The position numbers were made by a program, and so were the translations under genes. 64,000 nt of DNA from Actinacidiphila cocklensis (GTDB taxonomy: Bacteria > Actinomycetota > Actinomycetes > Streptomycetales > Streptomycetaceae), in NCBI RefSeq assembly GCF_907177275.1, contig NZ_CAJSLV010000001.1:310001-374000 (forward strand). Direction: 5' to 3'. How positions within the stretch are numbered: position 1 is the first letter of the stretch; each line of letters begins with the position of its first letter. Below are positions 1 through 7,439 of this stretch, one piece after another. The notes under the pieces are model-generated. The model was given only the letters and a program-made list of their open reading frames with translations. It was not told where the DNA came from and did not search any database.

Positions 1-399
1 TACCCGGGCTCCACGCTCCCCGACGCCCTCGACCCGGTCACCTACCAGCAGGCCGACGGCACCAGCGCCACCGAGCTCTACATCCAGCAGGACAAGTTCC
101 ACCACCAGTTCGCCGCCGACGTCCCCGCCGGCCAGGCCGCCCTCATGGCGGCGGAACAACGCCCCATCGCCCAGGCCGCACTGGAGGAGACGGCCACCAC
201 CGCCGCCTGGCGGACCATCCCGAGCTGGGACATCGTCACCACCCGCGACCTCAACATCCCCCCGGCCGTCCAGCGCTTCATGGCCGAGCGCGCCCACGCC
301 CACACCACCGAGGTCGCCGCGTCCCACTCCGTCGCCGTCTCCCACCCCCACCTGGTGGCCGACGTCATCGAACGCGCCGCCCACGCCACCGTCCGCTGA
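1..399 (+). CDS. Alpha/beta hydrolase, C-terminal part (5' end outside window)
   Basis: The reading frame is open from the first base and ends at TGA 397-399, giving 132 residues of a longer protein. The sequence matches the cap and C-terminal part of small streptomycete alpha/beta hydrolases of the salicylate-esterase-like type. Visible signs are the segment around IPSWDIVTTRDLNIPP, which in this family carries the acidic triad position, and SHSVAVSHPHLVADVI, where the catalytic His and the last helix usually lie. The nucleophile elbow and the start are missing, so the substrate cannot be judged. A strong bidirectional hairpin follows the stop. Family call is good; function is only 'probable esterase or hydrolase'. 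Confidence 0.8.
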   Translation, partial: YPGSTLPDALDPVTYQQADGTSATELYIQQDKFHHQFAADVPAGQAALMAAEQRPIAQAALEETATTAAWRTIPSWDIVTTRDLNIPPAVQRFMAERAHAHTTEVAASHSVAVSHPHLVADVIERAAHATVR

Positions 400-406
400 C
401 ACTCCC

Positions 407-443
407 CGGAGGGCGGCGGGACACACCGTCCCGCCGCCCTCCG
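407..443. terminator. Bidirectional terminator hairpin
   Basis: GGAGGGCGGCGGGAC (408-422) pairs perfectly with GTCCCGCCGCCCTCC (428-442) across a 5-nt loop, extended by one more pair at 407/443. It lies between two convergent genes, so it can serve both. Confidence 0.8.
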
Positions 444-480
444 TGTGCCGGCCGGGCCGGCGGGACCACTGCACCGGCGG

Positions 481-1212
481 TCAGTAGAGGAACGGGAGTT
501 CGGGCAGTGCCGCGCCGTCCGGCACGGTCAGGTCGGTGCCCGGGGAGCGTCCCATCAGCCAGGCCAGCAGCGAAGCCTCGGTGCCGTGGACCGATGTGGC
601 CGGCCCGGCGGTGCCGACGTCGTACCGGGTGCCGGTGTCATCGGCGTGCAACCGCAGGGCGGGGGCGTCGCTGCGTGCGCCGAACGACGCGACGACCCGG
701 CCGAGCATCGCCCGGACGAAGTCGGCCGGCCACTGCGCGGGTGCGTACCCGGCGTCGAGGTCCACGTGGTGGACCAGCACCTCGCTCAGCCGGGAATCGG
801 CGGCCCGGGCCGCAGGACGCTCCTGACCCCCCGTCCAGCGGACCGTCCGGCTCCATGCCGCGGTCTCCATCCGCCGGTACTCCGCCGCGAACCGGGCGGC
901 ACTGTCGCGCAGATCGGCCACGAGCGCGTGGGCGCTGCGACCCGCTCCCGCCTCGATCTGCTCCTCCCGGGCCGCCATGCTCGGGTACTCCGGTGTCTCC
1001 ACCCCGGTCCTGGCCCAGATCAGCAGATGGCGGCCGCCATCGGCGTTGCGGGCCAGGTGCGTCAGGACATGCCCGCGTGACCAGTCCGGCAGCAGCGAGG
1101 GTGCGCGCACGTCGGCGTCGGTGAACCGGCTCGCCGTCCGCAGGAGTTGCTCGGTCGCGGCATCGATCTGGCGGAGCACGTCCGCGGGTTGGAAGTCTGC
1201 GTCAGTCGTCAC
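481..1212 (-). CDS. Mycothiol-dependent maleylpyruvate isomerase family protein
   Basis: This 243-residue cytoplasmic protein belongs to the DinB-like/MDMPI family, in which an N-terminal four-helix domain binds a metal and mycothiol. Family signs are LLPDWSRGHVLTHLARNADG (the metal-binding His helix) and SEVLVHHVDLDAGY, the second and third His positions. In actinobacteria these enzymes isomerise maleylpyruvate or transfer mycothiol; the substrate here is unknown. I chose the GTG at 1212 because homologous sequence begins at TTDADFQPADVL; an upstream in-frame start at 1266 would add 18 Arg/Pro-rich residues. No operon partner is apparent: the preceding gene is convergent and the next one divergent. 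Confidence 0.8.
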   Translation of the reverse strand: MTTDADFQPADVLRQIDAATEQLLRTASRFTDADVRAPSLLPDWSRGHVLTHLARNADGGRHLLIWARTGVETPEYPSMAAREEQIEAGAGRSAHALVADLRDSAARFAAEYRRMETAAWSRTVRWTGGQERPAARAADSRLSEVLVHHVDLDAGYAPAQWPADFVRAMLGRVVASFGARSDAPALRLHADDTGTRYDVGTAGPATSVHGTEASLLAWLMGRSPGTDLTVPDGAALPELPFLY

Positions 1213-1355
1213 GCTGCCATCTTCGCGCTCCGGACGCGGGCAGGGGCCACGCGCGGACCGGCTCACCCGGTGCCTCTTCGTGCGTGTGAGGATGCTGTGG
1301 GTGACTGGGGAAAGGGGTTCCGGCGTACGGCACCCCTCTCTACCCTCCAGTACTC

Positions 1356-3191
1356 ATGACGACAGAACATGCGCAGCAGTCCGAGGGGCAGGGCCGGCAC
1401 AGCCGCAGACGTTTTCTGACGGCCACCGGGGGAGCGGTCGCCGGGGTCGTCGGCGGGGGAGCGGTCGGGGTCCTGGGGTCGGCCGGGAGCGCGGCCGCGG
1501 CCTCGTCCGGCAAGCGCGTCGCCGTCCTGGGCGGCGGGGTCTCCGGGCTCAGCGCCGCCCATGAACTCGCCGAACGGGGCTACGAGGTCACGGTCTACGA
1601 GTACTACGACGTCCTCGGCGGCAAGGCCCGCTCGATGGACGTGCCCGGGACCGGAACGGGCGGCCGCAGGCCGCTTCCCGGCGAGCACGGCTTCCGCTTC
1701 TTCCCCGGCTTCTACCGGAACCTGCCGGACACGATGCGCCGCATCCCCTTCCCCGGCAACGCCGACGGAGTCCACGGCAATCTCCGCAGCGGTACGGAGG
1801 AGCTGTTCGCGCTCGGCGCGGGCCGCCCGGACCTGCACTTCCCGCTCCGCCGGGTCACCACCCCGCCCGCTCCCGGCGACCTCACCACGTCCTGGATCCG
1901 CGACCAGGTCCTGTCGGTGCTCGACCTGGCCACCCACCTGCCCGCGTACGAGGCCGCGTACTTCGCCGACCGGCTCCTGGTCCACCTCACCAGCTGCGAC
2001 GCCCGCCGCGAGGGGCAGTGGGAGAAGGTCGCGTGGTGGGACTTCATCCGGGCCGGTGAGATGAGCCGCGAGTACCAGGTGCTCCTCGGCATCGGCCAGA
2101 CCCGCAACCTCGTCGCCACCCGCGCCGAGACCGCCTCCACCCGCACCGTCGGCCGCGTCATCATCGAGGCCCTCATCCTGTGGGGCCTGCTGGGCCGCGG
2201 CATGGACGGCGACGCGGACATCGACCGGGTGCTGAACGCCCCGACCAGCGAGGCGTGGATCGACCCGTGGGAGACGCATCTGCGCTCGCAGGGAGTCGAG
2301 TTCGTGCTCGGCACGGAGGTCCAGGAGGTGGTGTACGGCGGCGGCCGGGTGACCGGCGTACAGGTGGCGGCGCGCGACGGCAGCGGGCAGCGCACCGTCA
2401 CCGCCGACCACTACGTCTCCGCCCTCCCCGTCGAGCACGCGCGCAGGACCTGGGGGGCCGCCCTGCGCGCCGCCGACCCGCAGCTCGGGCGGTGCGACGC
2501 GCTGAAGACGGACTGGATGACCGGCGTGATGTTCTACCTGCGCACTCCCACCCCCGTCGTGCACGGCCACATCAACTGCCTCGACTCGCCGTGGGCGGTC
2601 ACCGGAATCGGCCAGACGCAGTTCTGGGACGGTCGCGACTTCGCGCGCGACTACGGGGACGGGCAGGCCCACGAGTGCCTGTCCGCGATCATCTCCGAGT
2701 GGGACAAGCCCGGCATCCTGTACGGGAAGACGGCGCGCGAGTGCACCAAGGACGAGGTCGTCGCCGAACTGTGGGCACAGCTCAAGGACGGGCTCAACGA
2801 CTCCGGCAAGACCACGCTCAGGGACGAGGACCGGCTCGGCTGGTTCATGGACCCGGCGGTCACGGGCCTCGGCGGCTCCGACCCGCAGAACCGCGAACAG
2901 CTCCTCATCCACCCCACCGGCACCCTCTACAACCGCCCGTCGGCGAGCACCGCGGTGCCGAACTTCTTCCTCGCGGGCGACTACGTCCACACGGATGTGG
3001 ACCTGGCGACCATGGAGGGCGCCAACGAGTCGGCACGGCGCGCCGTCAACGCCCTGCTGGACGCGGACGGTTCAGGCGCCGAGCGGTGTCACGTCTGGGA
3101 GCTGTTCCGGCCGCCGGAGATGGAGCCCCTCAAGCGGGTCGACGAGCTGCGCTACCGGCTCGGGCTGCCCAACACCTTCGACCTGGGGTGA
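1356..3191 (+). CDS. Tat-exported FAD-dependent oxidoreductase (phytoene desaturase / hydroxysqualene dehydroxylase-like)
   Basis: The 611-residue protein starts with a twin-arginine signal (SRRRFLTATGG near residue 16, then an Ala/Gly-rich hydrophobic stretch ending near AAAASS). A Rossmann FAD-binding motif follows (VAVLGGGVSGLSAAHELAERG, about residues 55-75). The motif EHGFRFFPGFYRNLPDTM and the C-terminal FFLAGDYVHTDVDLATMEGANESARRAVNALL are typical of the amine-oxidase/desaturase flavoprotein superfamily. It should act outside the membrane on a lipid-like substrate, but the substrate is not identifiable. No Shine-Dalgarno is visible before the ATG; a TACCCT -10-like element nine bases upstream suggests a leaderless transcript. 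It reads in the same direction as a small zinc-ribbon gene 56 nt downstream. Confidence 0.8.
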   Translation: MTTEHAQQSEGQGRHSRRRFLTATGGAVAGVVGGGAVGVLGSAGSAAAASSGKRVAVLGGGVSGLSAAHELAERGYEVTVYEYYDVLGGKARSMDVPGTGTGGRRPLPGEHGFRFFPGFYRNLPDTMRRIPFPGNADGVHGNLRSGTEELFALGAGRPDLHFPLRRVTTPPAPGDLTTSWIRDQVLSVLDLATHLPAYEAAYFADRLLVHLTSCDARREGQWEKVAWWDFIRAGEMSREYQVLLGIGQTRNLVATRAETASTRTVGRVIIEALILWGLLGRGMDGDADIDRVLNAPTSEAWIDPWETHLRSQGVEFVLGTEVQEVVYGGGRVTGVQVAARDGSGQRTVTADHYVSALPVEHARRTWGAALRAADPQLGRCDALKTDWMTGVMFYLRTPTPVVHGHINCLDSPWAVTGIGQTQFWDGRDFARDYGDGQAHECLSAIISEWDKPGILYGKTARECTKDEVVAELWAQLKDGLNDSGKTTLRDEDRLGWFMDPAVTGLGGSDPQNREQLLIHPTGTLYNRPSASTAVPNFFLAGDYVHTDVDLATMEGANESARRAVNALLDADGSGAERCHVWELFRPPEMEPLKRVDELRYRLGLPNTFDLG

Positions 3192-3247
3192 CGCCGGCCC
3201 TGCGCCGGCGGGTTGCCCGGCGGCCGCCGGTCCGCGACCATCGGGCC

Positions 3248-3511
3248 ATGGACGACGTAGGAGCAGTAGGCATGCCGGGGGCGTCGGCAAAGCTCGCGGC
3301 ATGCAGCAGTTGCGGGAGAGACGGACTGGAGCCCGGATTCATCGAGGACGCCGGCGAGGGCGCGCGCGGCTACGCCCGCTGGATCGCCGGCCCCCTGGAG
3401 CGTGGCATCTTCGGCGGTGCGCGGCGCATGGGCAAGCAGCGCTGGCAGGTCGAGGCGTTCCGCTGCCTGGCGTGCGGTCATCTGGACCTGTACGCGCGCA
3501 CACCGGTGTAG
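3248..3511 (+). CDS. Small zinc-ribbon protein (DUF6487-like)
   Basis: An 87-residue protein with two Cys pairs, CSSCG near residue 19 and CLACG near residue 75, spaced as in a split zinc ribbon. The middle contains GIFGGARRMGKQRWQVEAFRC. Small proteins of this shape are common in streptomycetes and have no established function. The ATG at 3248 puts MDDVGAVG at the start. It follows the FAD oxidoreductase on the same strand after 56 nt and is closed by a strong hairpin. The zinc-binding role is inferred from the Cys pattern only. Confidence 0.75.
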   Translation: MDDVGAVGMPGASAKLAACSSCGRDGLEPGFIEDAGEGARGYARWIAGPLERGIFGGARRMGKQRWQVEAFRCLACGHLDLYARTPV

Positions 3512-3525
3512 GGCGCAGACCGGCC

Positions 3526-3565
3526 AGCGGCCGGAGCCGCCCCTCCCGGGGGTGCTCCGGCCGCT
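3526..3565. terminator. Bidirectional terminator hairpin
   Basis: AGCGGCCGGAGC (3526-3537) pairs perfectly with GCTCCGGCCGCT (3554-3565). The 16-nt loop holds a smaller CCC/GGG stem. It lies between the convergent zinc-ribbon and GH9 genes. Confidence 0.75.
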
Positions 3566-3589
3566 CGCCGACTCAGCGAGGGCGGCCTG

Positions 3590-6259
3590 TCACCTGGCCG
3601 TGTCGCAGGTGCCGCCGTTCAGGGTGAACGCCTTCGGATCGCTCACCTGGCCGCTCGACGTGCCGTTGAAACCGAAGCCGACGGTGGCGCCGGGTGGGAT
3701 GACGCCGTTCCAACTGACCGGCTTGGCACTGACGTTCTGCCCGCTCTGGGTGATCTCGGCCTGCCAGCGGTCGGTGACCTTCTGGTTGTCGGCGAAGGAC
3801 CACGTCAGCTCCCAGGGGGTGACCGCTGCGGTGCCGGTGTTCTTCAGGGCCACCTGGGTGGTGAAGCCGCCGCTCCACCGGTAGGAGGTGTAGGTGACCT
3901 GGCAGGCCGCCTTGCCGCCGCCGTTGTCGCCCGCGCCTGAGCCGAGGTCGTCCACGTAGGAGGCGACCCAGGCCAGCGGCGCGTTCCAGTTGATGGCGCT
4001 CTCGTTGGTGGAGTACGACTGGATGTCGTCGATGTAGCACATGGCCGGTGCGCAACCGGTCAGCTTCTTCTGCGCGGTCGGGTCCTCCAGCTGGTTGTCC
4101 GGGCCGCCGGCCAGGGTGCCCGCGGGCGGGTTGGGCAGGGCGGCGTCGAGCTGGTGCGCCCAGATGCGGCTGTGCTGGTTGTGCGAGTTCCGCTCGCCGA
4201 AGCCGGTGACGTAGGACTGGTTCAGCGGGTTGCGGCCCAGGATGTAGTCCAGGGCGTGCAGCACCGCGTCCCGGTACTTCGTCTCGCCGGTCAGGTCGTT
4301 GGCGATGCCCAGCACGACGGCGTTGTTGAGCACCTGGCTGTTGGAGCCCCACACGTAGTGGTTGCCGGACGGAGAATAGGGCAGCCCGTAGAGGGCGTTC
4401 TGCGAGTCCGCGGCGTAGCCGTCCGCCGCGCCCGTCACCATGGCGCGCACGGTGGTGAGTTGGTCGCCGGTCAGCTTGTTGGGCACGGTCGCCAGGTCCA
4501 GCGCGCCGAGTGCCGCGGTGGAGCCCCAGGAGAACCCGTCGGGCGGGAAGACCGCCGCGGTGTCGCCGTGCAGCGGGGAGGTGAGCACCGCCTGGCGGTA
4601 GGTGTCGTCACCGGTGGTGATGAACAGCTCCGAGGCGGCCCAGTAGAACTCGTCGGTGACGTTGTCGTCGCTGTAGGCGCCGCCGCCGATGGCGTCGTCG
4701 GGATCGGCGTAGACGGCCGGGTGGGCCTTGGCCGCGGTCCACGCCTTCTGGGACGCGGCCAGGCAGCGGTCGGCGAAGGCCGCGTCGTAGGGCCTGAACA
4801 GCCGGGCGCACTGGGCGCCTGCCGCCGCCAGGTTGAGCGTCGCCGCGGTGGACGGCGGGTGCAGCCGGCGCGGTTGGGAGTCCTGGTCCGGTGCCTGCGG
4901 GAGGCCGGTCCACGCCTGGTCGTGCAGCTTGTGGTGGGCCATGCCGGCCAGCGGCCGGCCGTCGGGGACCTGCATCTCCATCAGGAAGTTCAGTTCCCAG
5001 CGCGCCTCGTCGAGGATGTCCGGCACGCCGTTGCCCGTCTCGGGCACCTTCAGCCTGCCGTCGCCGAGTGCCGCGCCGTTCGCGCCCTTGGCGGTCAGCG
5101 TGCGCTCGTAGGTGTTCATCAGCTCGGAGACCGCGATGCCGCCGTTGACCACGTACTTGCCCTGGTCGCCGGCGTCGTACCAGCCGCCCGCGGCGTCCAG
5201 GGTGTAGTCGCACACGCCCGGCTGGCAGGGCACGTCGTTGTCACCGGTGTTGGGGGCGACGTTGAGGTGCCCGGCGGGGCGGGCGTACGCGGCGCCGGCT
5301 ATCGCGCCGTCGATGGCGATGCCGCTGCGCTGGTCGTAGTAGTAGGCGAGCGAGTCGGTCCGCAGCGCGGAGTAGACGTCGTCGGCGATGGCGAACGGCT
5401 CGCTGGTCTCGTCGCCGATGGCGACGGTGTAGCCGTCGCCCGCGGTGGTGTAGCCGCTGAAGTCGAAGGTCTGGACGTTCTGCCCGGAGGTCGGGTCGAC
5501 ACCGCCGGGCTCGGTGGCGCCGGTGGCGACGGCGGTGCCTGCCGCGTTCTTCAGCGTCCAGGTCTGCGCGTCGGTGGCGTCGGTGACGAAGGTGCCGTCC
5601 TTCGGCCCGTGGGGCAGGTAGCCGACCTGGTCGACCCGGACCGGGGAGCCGGTGTCGGGCGTGTAGACCGGCGGCGCGGCGCCGCCGCGCAGCGAGACGT
5701 CGTCCAGGCACAACGTGTACGGCGCGGAGCTGCCGCCGACCTGGAAGGAGAGCTGGGCGGCGTCGTTGTCCGCCTGGGCGGTGAAGGTGTGGGTGATCGG
5801 CACCGCCGTGTCGCCGAGCTGGTCGTGCTCGGACAGCTCGGTGGTGTAAGGCTCGGTCGCCATCTGCACGTTGGTGGTGATGGTGACCGGCACCGAGGCG
5901 GTCGCGGTGTAGCCGAGCGTGTAGCTCTCGCCGGCGATGAGGGGCAGGTCGTTCTGCCCGATGATGGCGTCCCACGGGTTGGTGGTGCCCCCCGGGATGT
6001 CGGCGCAGAGCCGGCCGTCCAGCACGGCGGCCGGATTGTTCGCCGTCCACCACCAGGGCGCGGTGCTGCCGCCTGAGAAGTCGCCGTTGACGATCTGCTC
6101 CGGCGGGTCGTCAACGGCGTTCGAGGCGGCACCGGCCGGGGCGACCAGCGCGGCGCCGAAGAGGCCGGCCACGGCCAGCGTGCCCAGGACCCGGGGGCGG
6201 AACCGTCCGGTTCGTCCCGGAGACCTCGGGCGGTGGGATCGGGGTGAGTGGGGGATCAC
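3590..6259 (-). CDS. Secreted GH9 endoglucanase with C-terminal CBM2
   Basis: An 889-residue secreted cellulase. The signal peptide ends near VAPAGAA. A CBM4-like beta-sandwich follows (about residues 50-190), then the GH9-associated Ig-like domain beginning VRVDQVGYLP, the GH9 (alpha/alpha)6 domain, and a CBM2 from ACQVTYTSYRWSGGF to the end (about residues 787-889). GH9 catalytic residues are visible: Asp362 and Asp365 in WYDAGDQGKY, and the acid Glu753 in STNESAINWN. It should cleave beta-1,4-glucan outside the cell. The GTG at 6259 is chosen because GGAAGGA stands seven bases before it; a longer reading to 6313 would run through the CebR operator. That operator, 40 nt upstream, predicts induction by cellobiose or cellotriose. 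Confidence 0.95.
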   Translation of the reverse strand: MIPHSPRSHRPRSPGRTGRFRPRVLGTLAVAGLFGAALVAPAGAASNAVDDPPEQIVNGDFSGGSTAPWWWTANNPAAVLDGRLCADIPGGTTNPWDAIIGQNDLPLIAGESYTLGYTATASVPVTITTNVQMATEPYTTELSEHDQLGDTAVPITHTFTAQADNDAAQLSFQVGGSSAPYTLCLDDVSLRGGAAPPVYTPDTGSPVRVDQVGYLPHGPKDGTFVTDATDAQTWTLKNAAGTAVATGATEPGGVDPTSGQNVQTFDFSGYTTAGDGYTVAIGDETSEPFAIADDVYSALRTDSLAYYYDQRSGIAIDGAIAGAAYARPAGHLNVAPNTGDNDVPCQPGVCDYTLDAAGGWYDAGDQGKYVVNGGIAVSELMNTYERTLTAKGANGAALGDGRLKVPETGNGVPDILDEARWELNFLMEMQVPDGRPLAGMAHHKLHDQAWTGLPQAPDQDSQPRRLHPPSTAATLNLAAAGAQCARLFRPYDAAFADRCLAASQKAWTAAKAHPAVYADPDDAIGGGAYSDDNVTDEFYWAASELFITTGDDTYRQAVLTSPLHGDTAAVFPPDGFSWGSTAALGALDLATVPNKLTGDQLTTVRAMVTGAADGYAADSQNALYGLPYSPSGNHYVWGSNSQVLNNAVVLGIANDLTGETKYRDAVLHALDYILGRNPLNQSYVTGFGERNSHNQHSRIWAHQLDAALPNPPAGTLAGGPDNQLEDPTAQKKLTGCAPAMCYIDDIQSYSTNESAINWNAPLAWVASYVDDLGSGAGDNGGGKAACQVTYTSYRWSGGFTTQVALKNTGTAAVTPWELTWSFADNQKVTDRWQAEITQSGQNVSAKPVSWNGVIPPGATVGFGFNGTSSGQVSDPKAFTLNGGTCDTAR

Positions 6260-6298
6260 GGATCGTTCCTTCCGGCAGGGAAGTGACATCAGCGGACA

Positions 6299-6312
6299 TG
6301 GGAGCGCTCCCA
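6299..6312. promoter_or_regulatory. CebR operator (cellulose-utilisation box)
   Basis: The perfect 14-bp palindrome TGGGAGCGCTCCCA matches the consensus CebR box of streptomycetes exactly. CebR is the LacI-family repressor released by cello-oligosaccharides. Its place 40 nt before the GH9 start fits promoter-proximal repression. Confidence 0.93.
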
Positions 6313-6472
6313 CGAAAGCTTCGAGGGTGCCGGGAGCGCCGTCAAGATGCCGGACCGGGCGTGCGGCGGCCCGCTGAAGGCGCCGATATTTCCCCGGTGA
6401 CTAATAACAGGCCTATGGCCTTGCCGCCGGGTGACGGCGGAAAAACAACAGCGGCGAGGCGAGGGGGTTCTG

Positions 6473-7414
6473 TCAGGGAACGGAGGGGCTGGTGGTGAGG
6501 GCTCGGCGGAGCTGTTCCATCTTGGGCGGGAGGAGGTCGCCGACCGCGGAGCGGTGGCGGCCGGTGGCGTAGGCGCGGGCGAGGCCTCTGTCCTGGAGCG
6601 GGAGGCCGGGTGGGCGCATGGTGGCGTGGCCGTGGGCGTCGAGCCGGCCGCTGTGGTTGGAGCGGAGGCTCACCCACAGTGCGGTTGCCGCGCCCTGGAG
6701 AGGGGCCGTCAGTTGCCCGCGGGCGGGGAGCCATTGCCGCAGCGCCGCGGTGGTCAGGGCGGACAGCTGCAGCAGGTCGGTCCGGGCGGGGCGTGCCGGG
6801 GCCGTGCCGTGCTGGGGGCTCCGGCGTACTTCCACGGTGGTGAGGTCCTCGTCGAGGTCGTCGAGTCGCATGGCGGCCAGTTCGCCGGCGCGGGCCGCGG
6901 TATCGAGGACCATGGCGACCATGGCGGTGAACCGGGCCTGGCCGGGGTCGAGTCGGGCGTTCAGCGCGTGGGCCAGTCGCCGGCGCAGCTCTGCCAGATC
7001 ACCGGGGGTGGGTGTGGGCCGCAGGATGACGGCCGGGCGGGTGTCCGGCTCGCGGTTCCAGGGCCGTGTGGCCGGCTGGAGCCGGGGTCGGCCGGCGGCC
7101 GAGAGCAGGAGGTCGAGGCAGTCGCGCCGGGCCTGGTTGGTCGCCCGGCTGGTCGGTGGCCTGGCTCCGCCCACCAGCCGGTCTCTGAGTGCCCCGGTCT
7201 CGGCGACCTCGAAGTACCGCTGGAGCACCGGGGCGTCGAGCAGGGCGGTCAGGCTGCGGCGGGCCGGGCGGAAGCCGTCGTCGACCAGTGCTCGGGCCAG
7301 CTCGCCGCGGAACGCGCGCAGTTGGCGCAGCCGGGAGGGGCTGACCGCCGGCAGCGAGTCGAGCAGATCGTCGAGTGCGCGGATCGAGGCGTACACCGGG
7401 CGATTGTCCCGCAC
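6473..7414 (-). CDS. Tyrosine recombinase-like protein, catalytically degenerate
   Basis: A 313-residue protein with the layout of a phage-type integrase: an N-terminal helical core-binding region, then a catalytic-like domain. The first catalytic Arg is present in AARAGELAAMRLDDLDED (the family's xGxRxxEL block) and the beta-hairpin region follows. The later HxLRHT block and the nucleophilic Tyr context are not recognisable; the C-terminus reads LPPKMEQLRRALTTS. It is therefore either an inactive recombinase or a DNA-binding derivative. Start GTG 7414 has no clear ribosome site, so the true start is uncertain. It lies 25 nt downstream of the SpoIIE gene on the same strand and may be cotranscribed with it. 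No attachment-site repeat was seen nearby. Confidence 0.6.
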   Translation of the reverse strand: MRDNRPVYASIRALDDLLDSLPAVSPSRLRQLRAFRGELARALVDDGFRPARRSLTALLDAPVLQRYFEVAETGALRDRLVGGARPPTSRATNQARRDCLDLLLSAAGRPRLQPATRPWNREPDTRPAVILRPTPTPGDLAELRRRLAHALNARLDPGQARFTAMVAMVLDTAARAGELAAMRLDDLDEDLTTVEVRRSPQHGTAPARPARTDLLQLSALTTAALRQWLPARGQLTAPLQGAATALWVSLRSNHSGRLDAHGHATMRPPGLPLQDRGLARAYATGRHRSAVGDLLPPKMEQLRRALTTSPSVP

Positions 7415-7439
7415 CGCCGCAGGACGACGTCGAGCGTGG

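Noticed and set aside
1263..2990. Long minus-strand open frame (575 codons) opposite the FAD oxidoreductase
   Set aside because: It is Arg/Gly/Val-rich with no domain and mirrors a clearly coding plus-strand gene; high GC removes stop codons on the antisense strand.
4154..6076. Long plus-strand open frame opposite GH9
   Set aside because: It is a low-complexity Val/Gly/Arg translation antisense to a gene with intact catalytic motifs.
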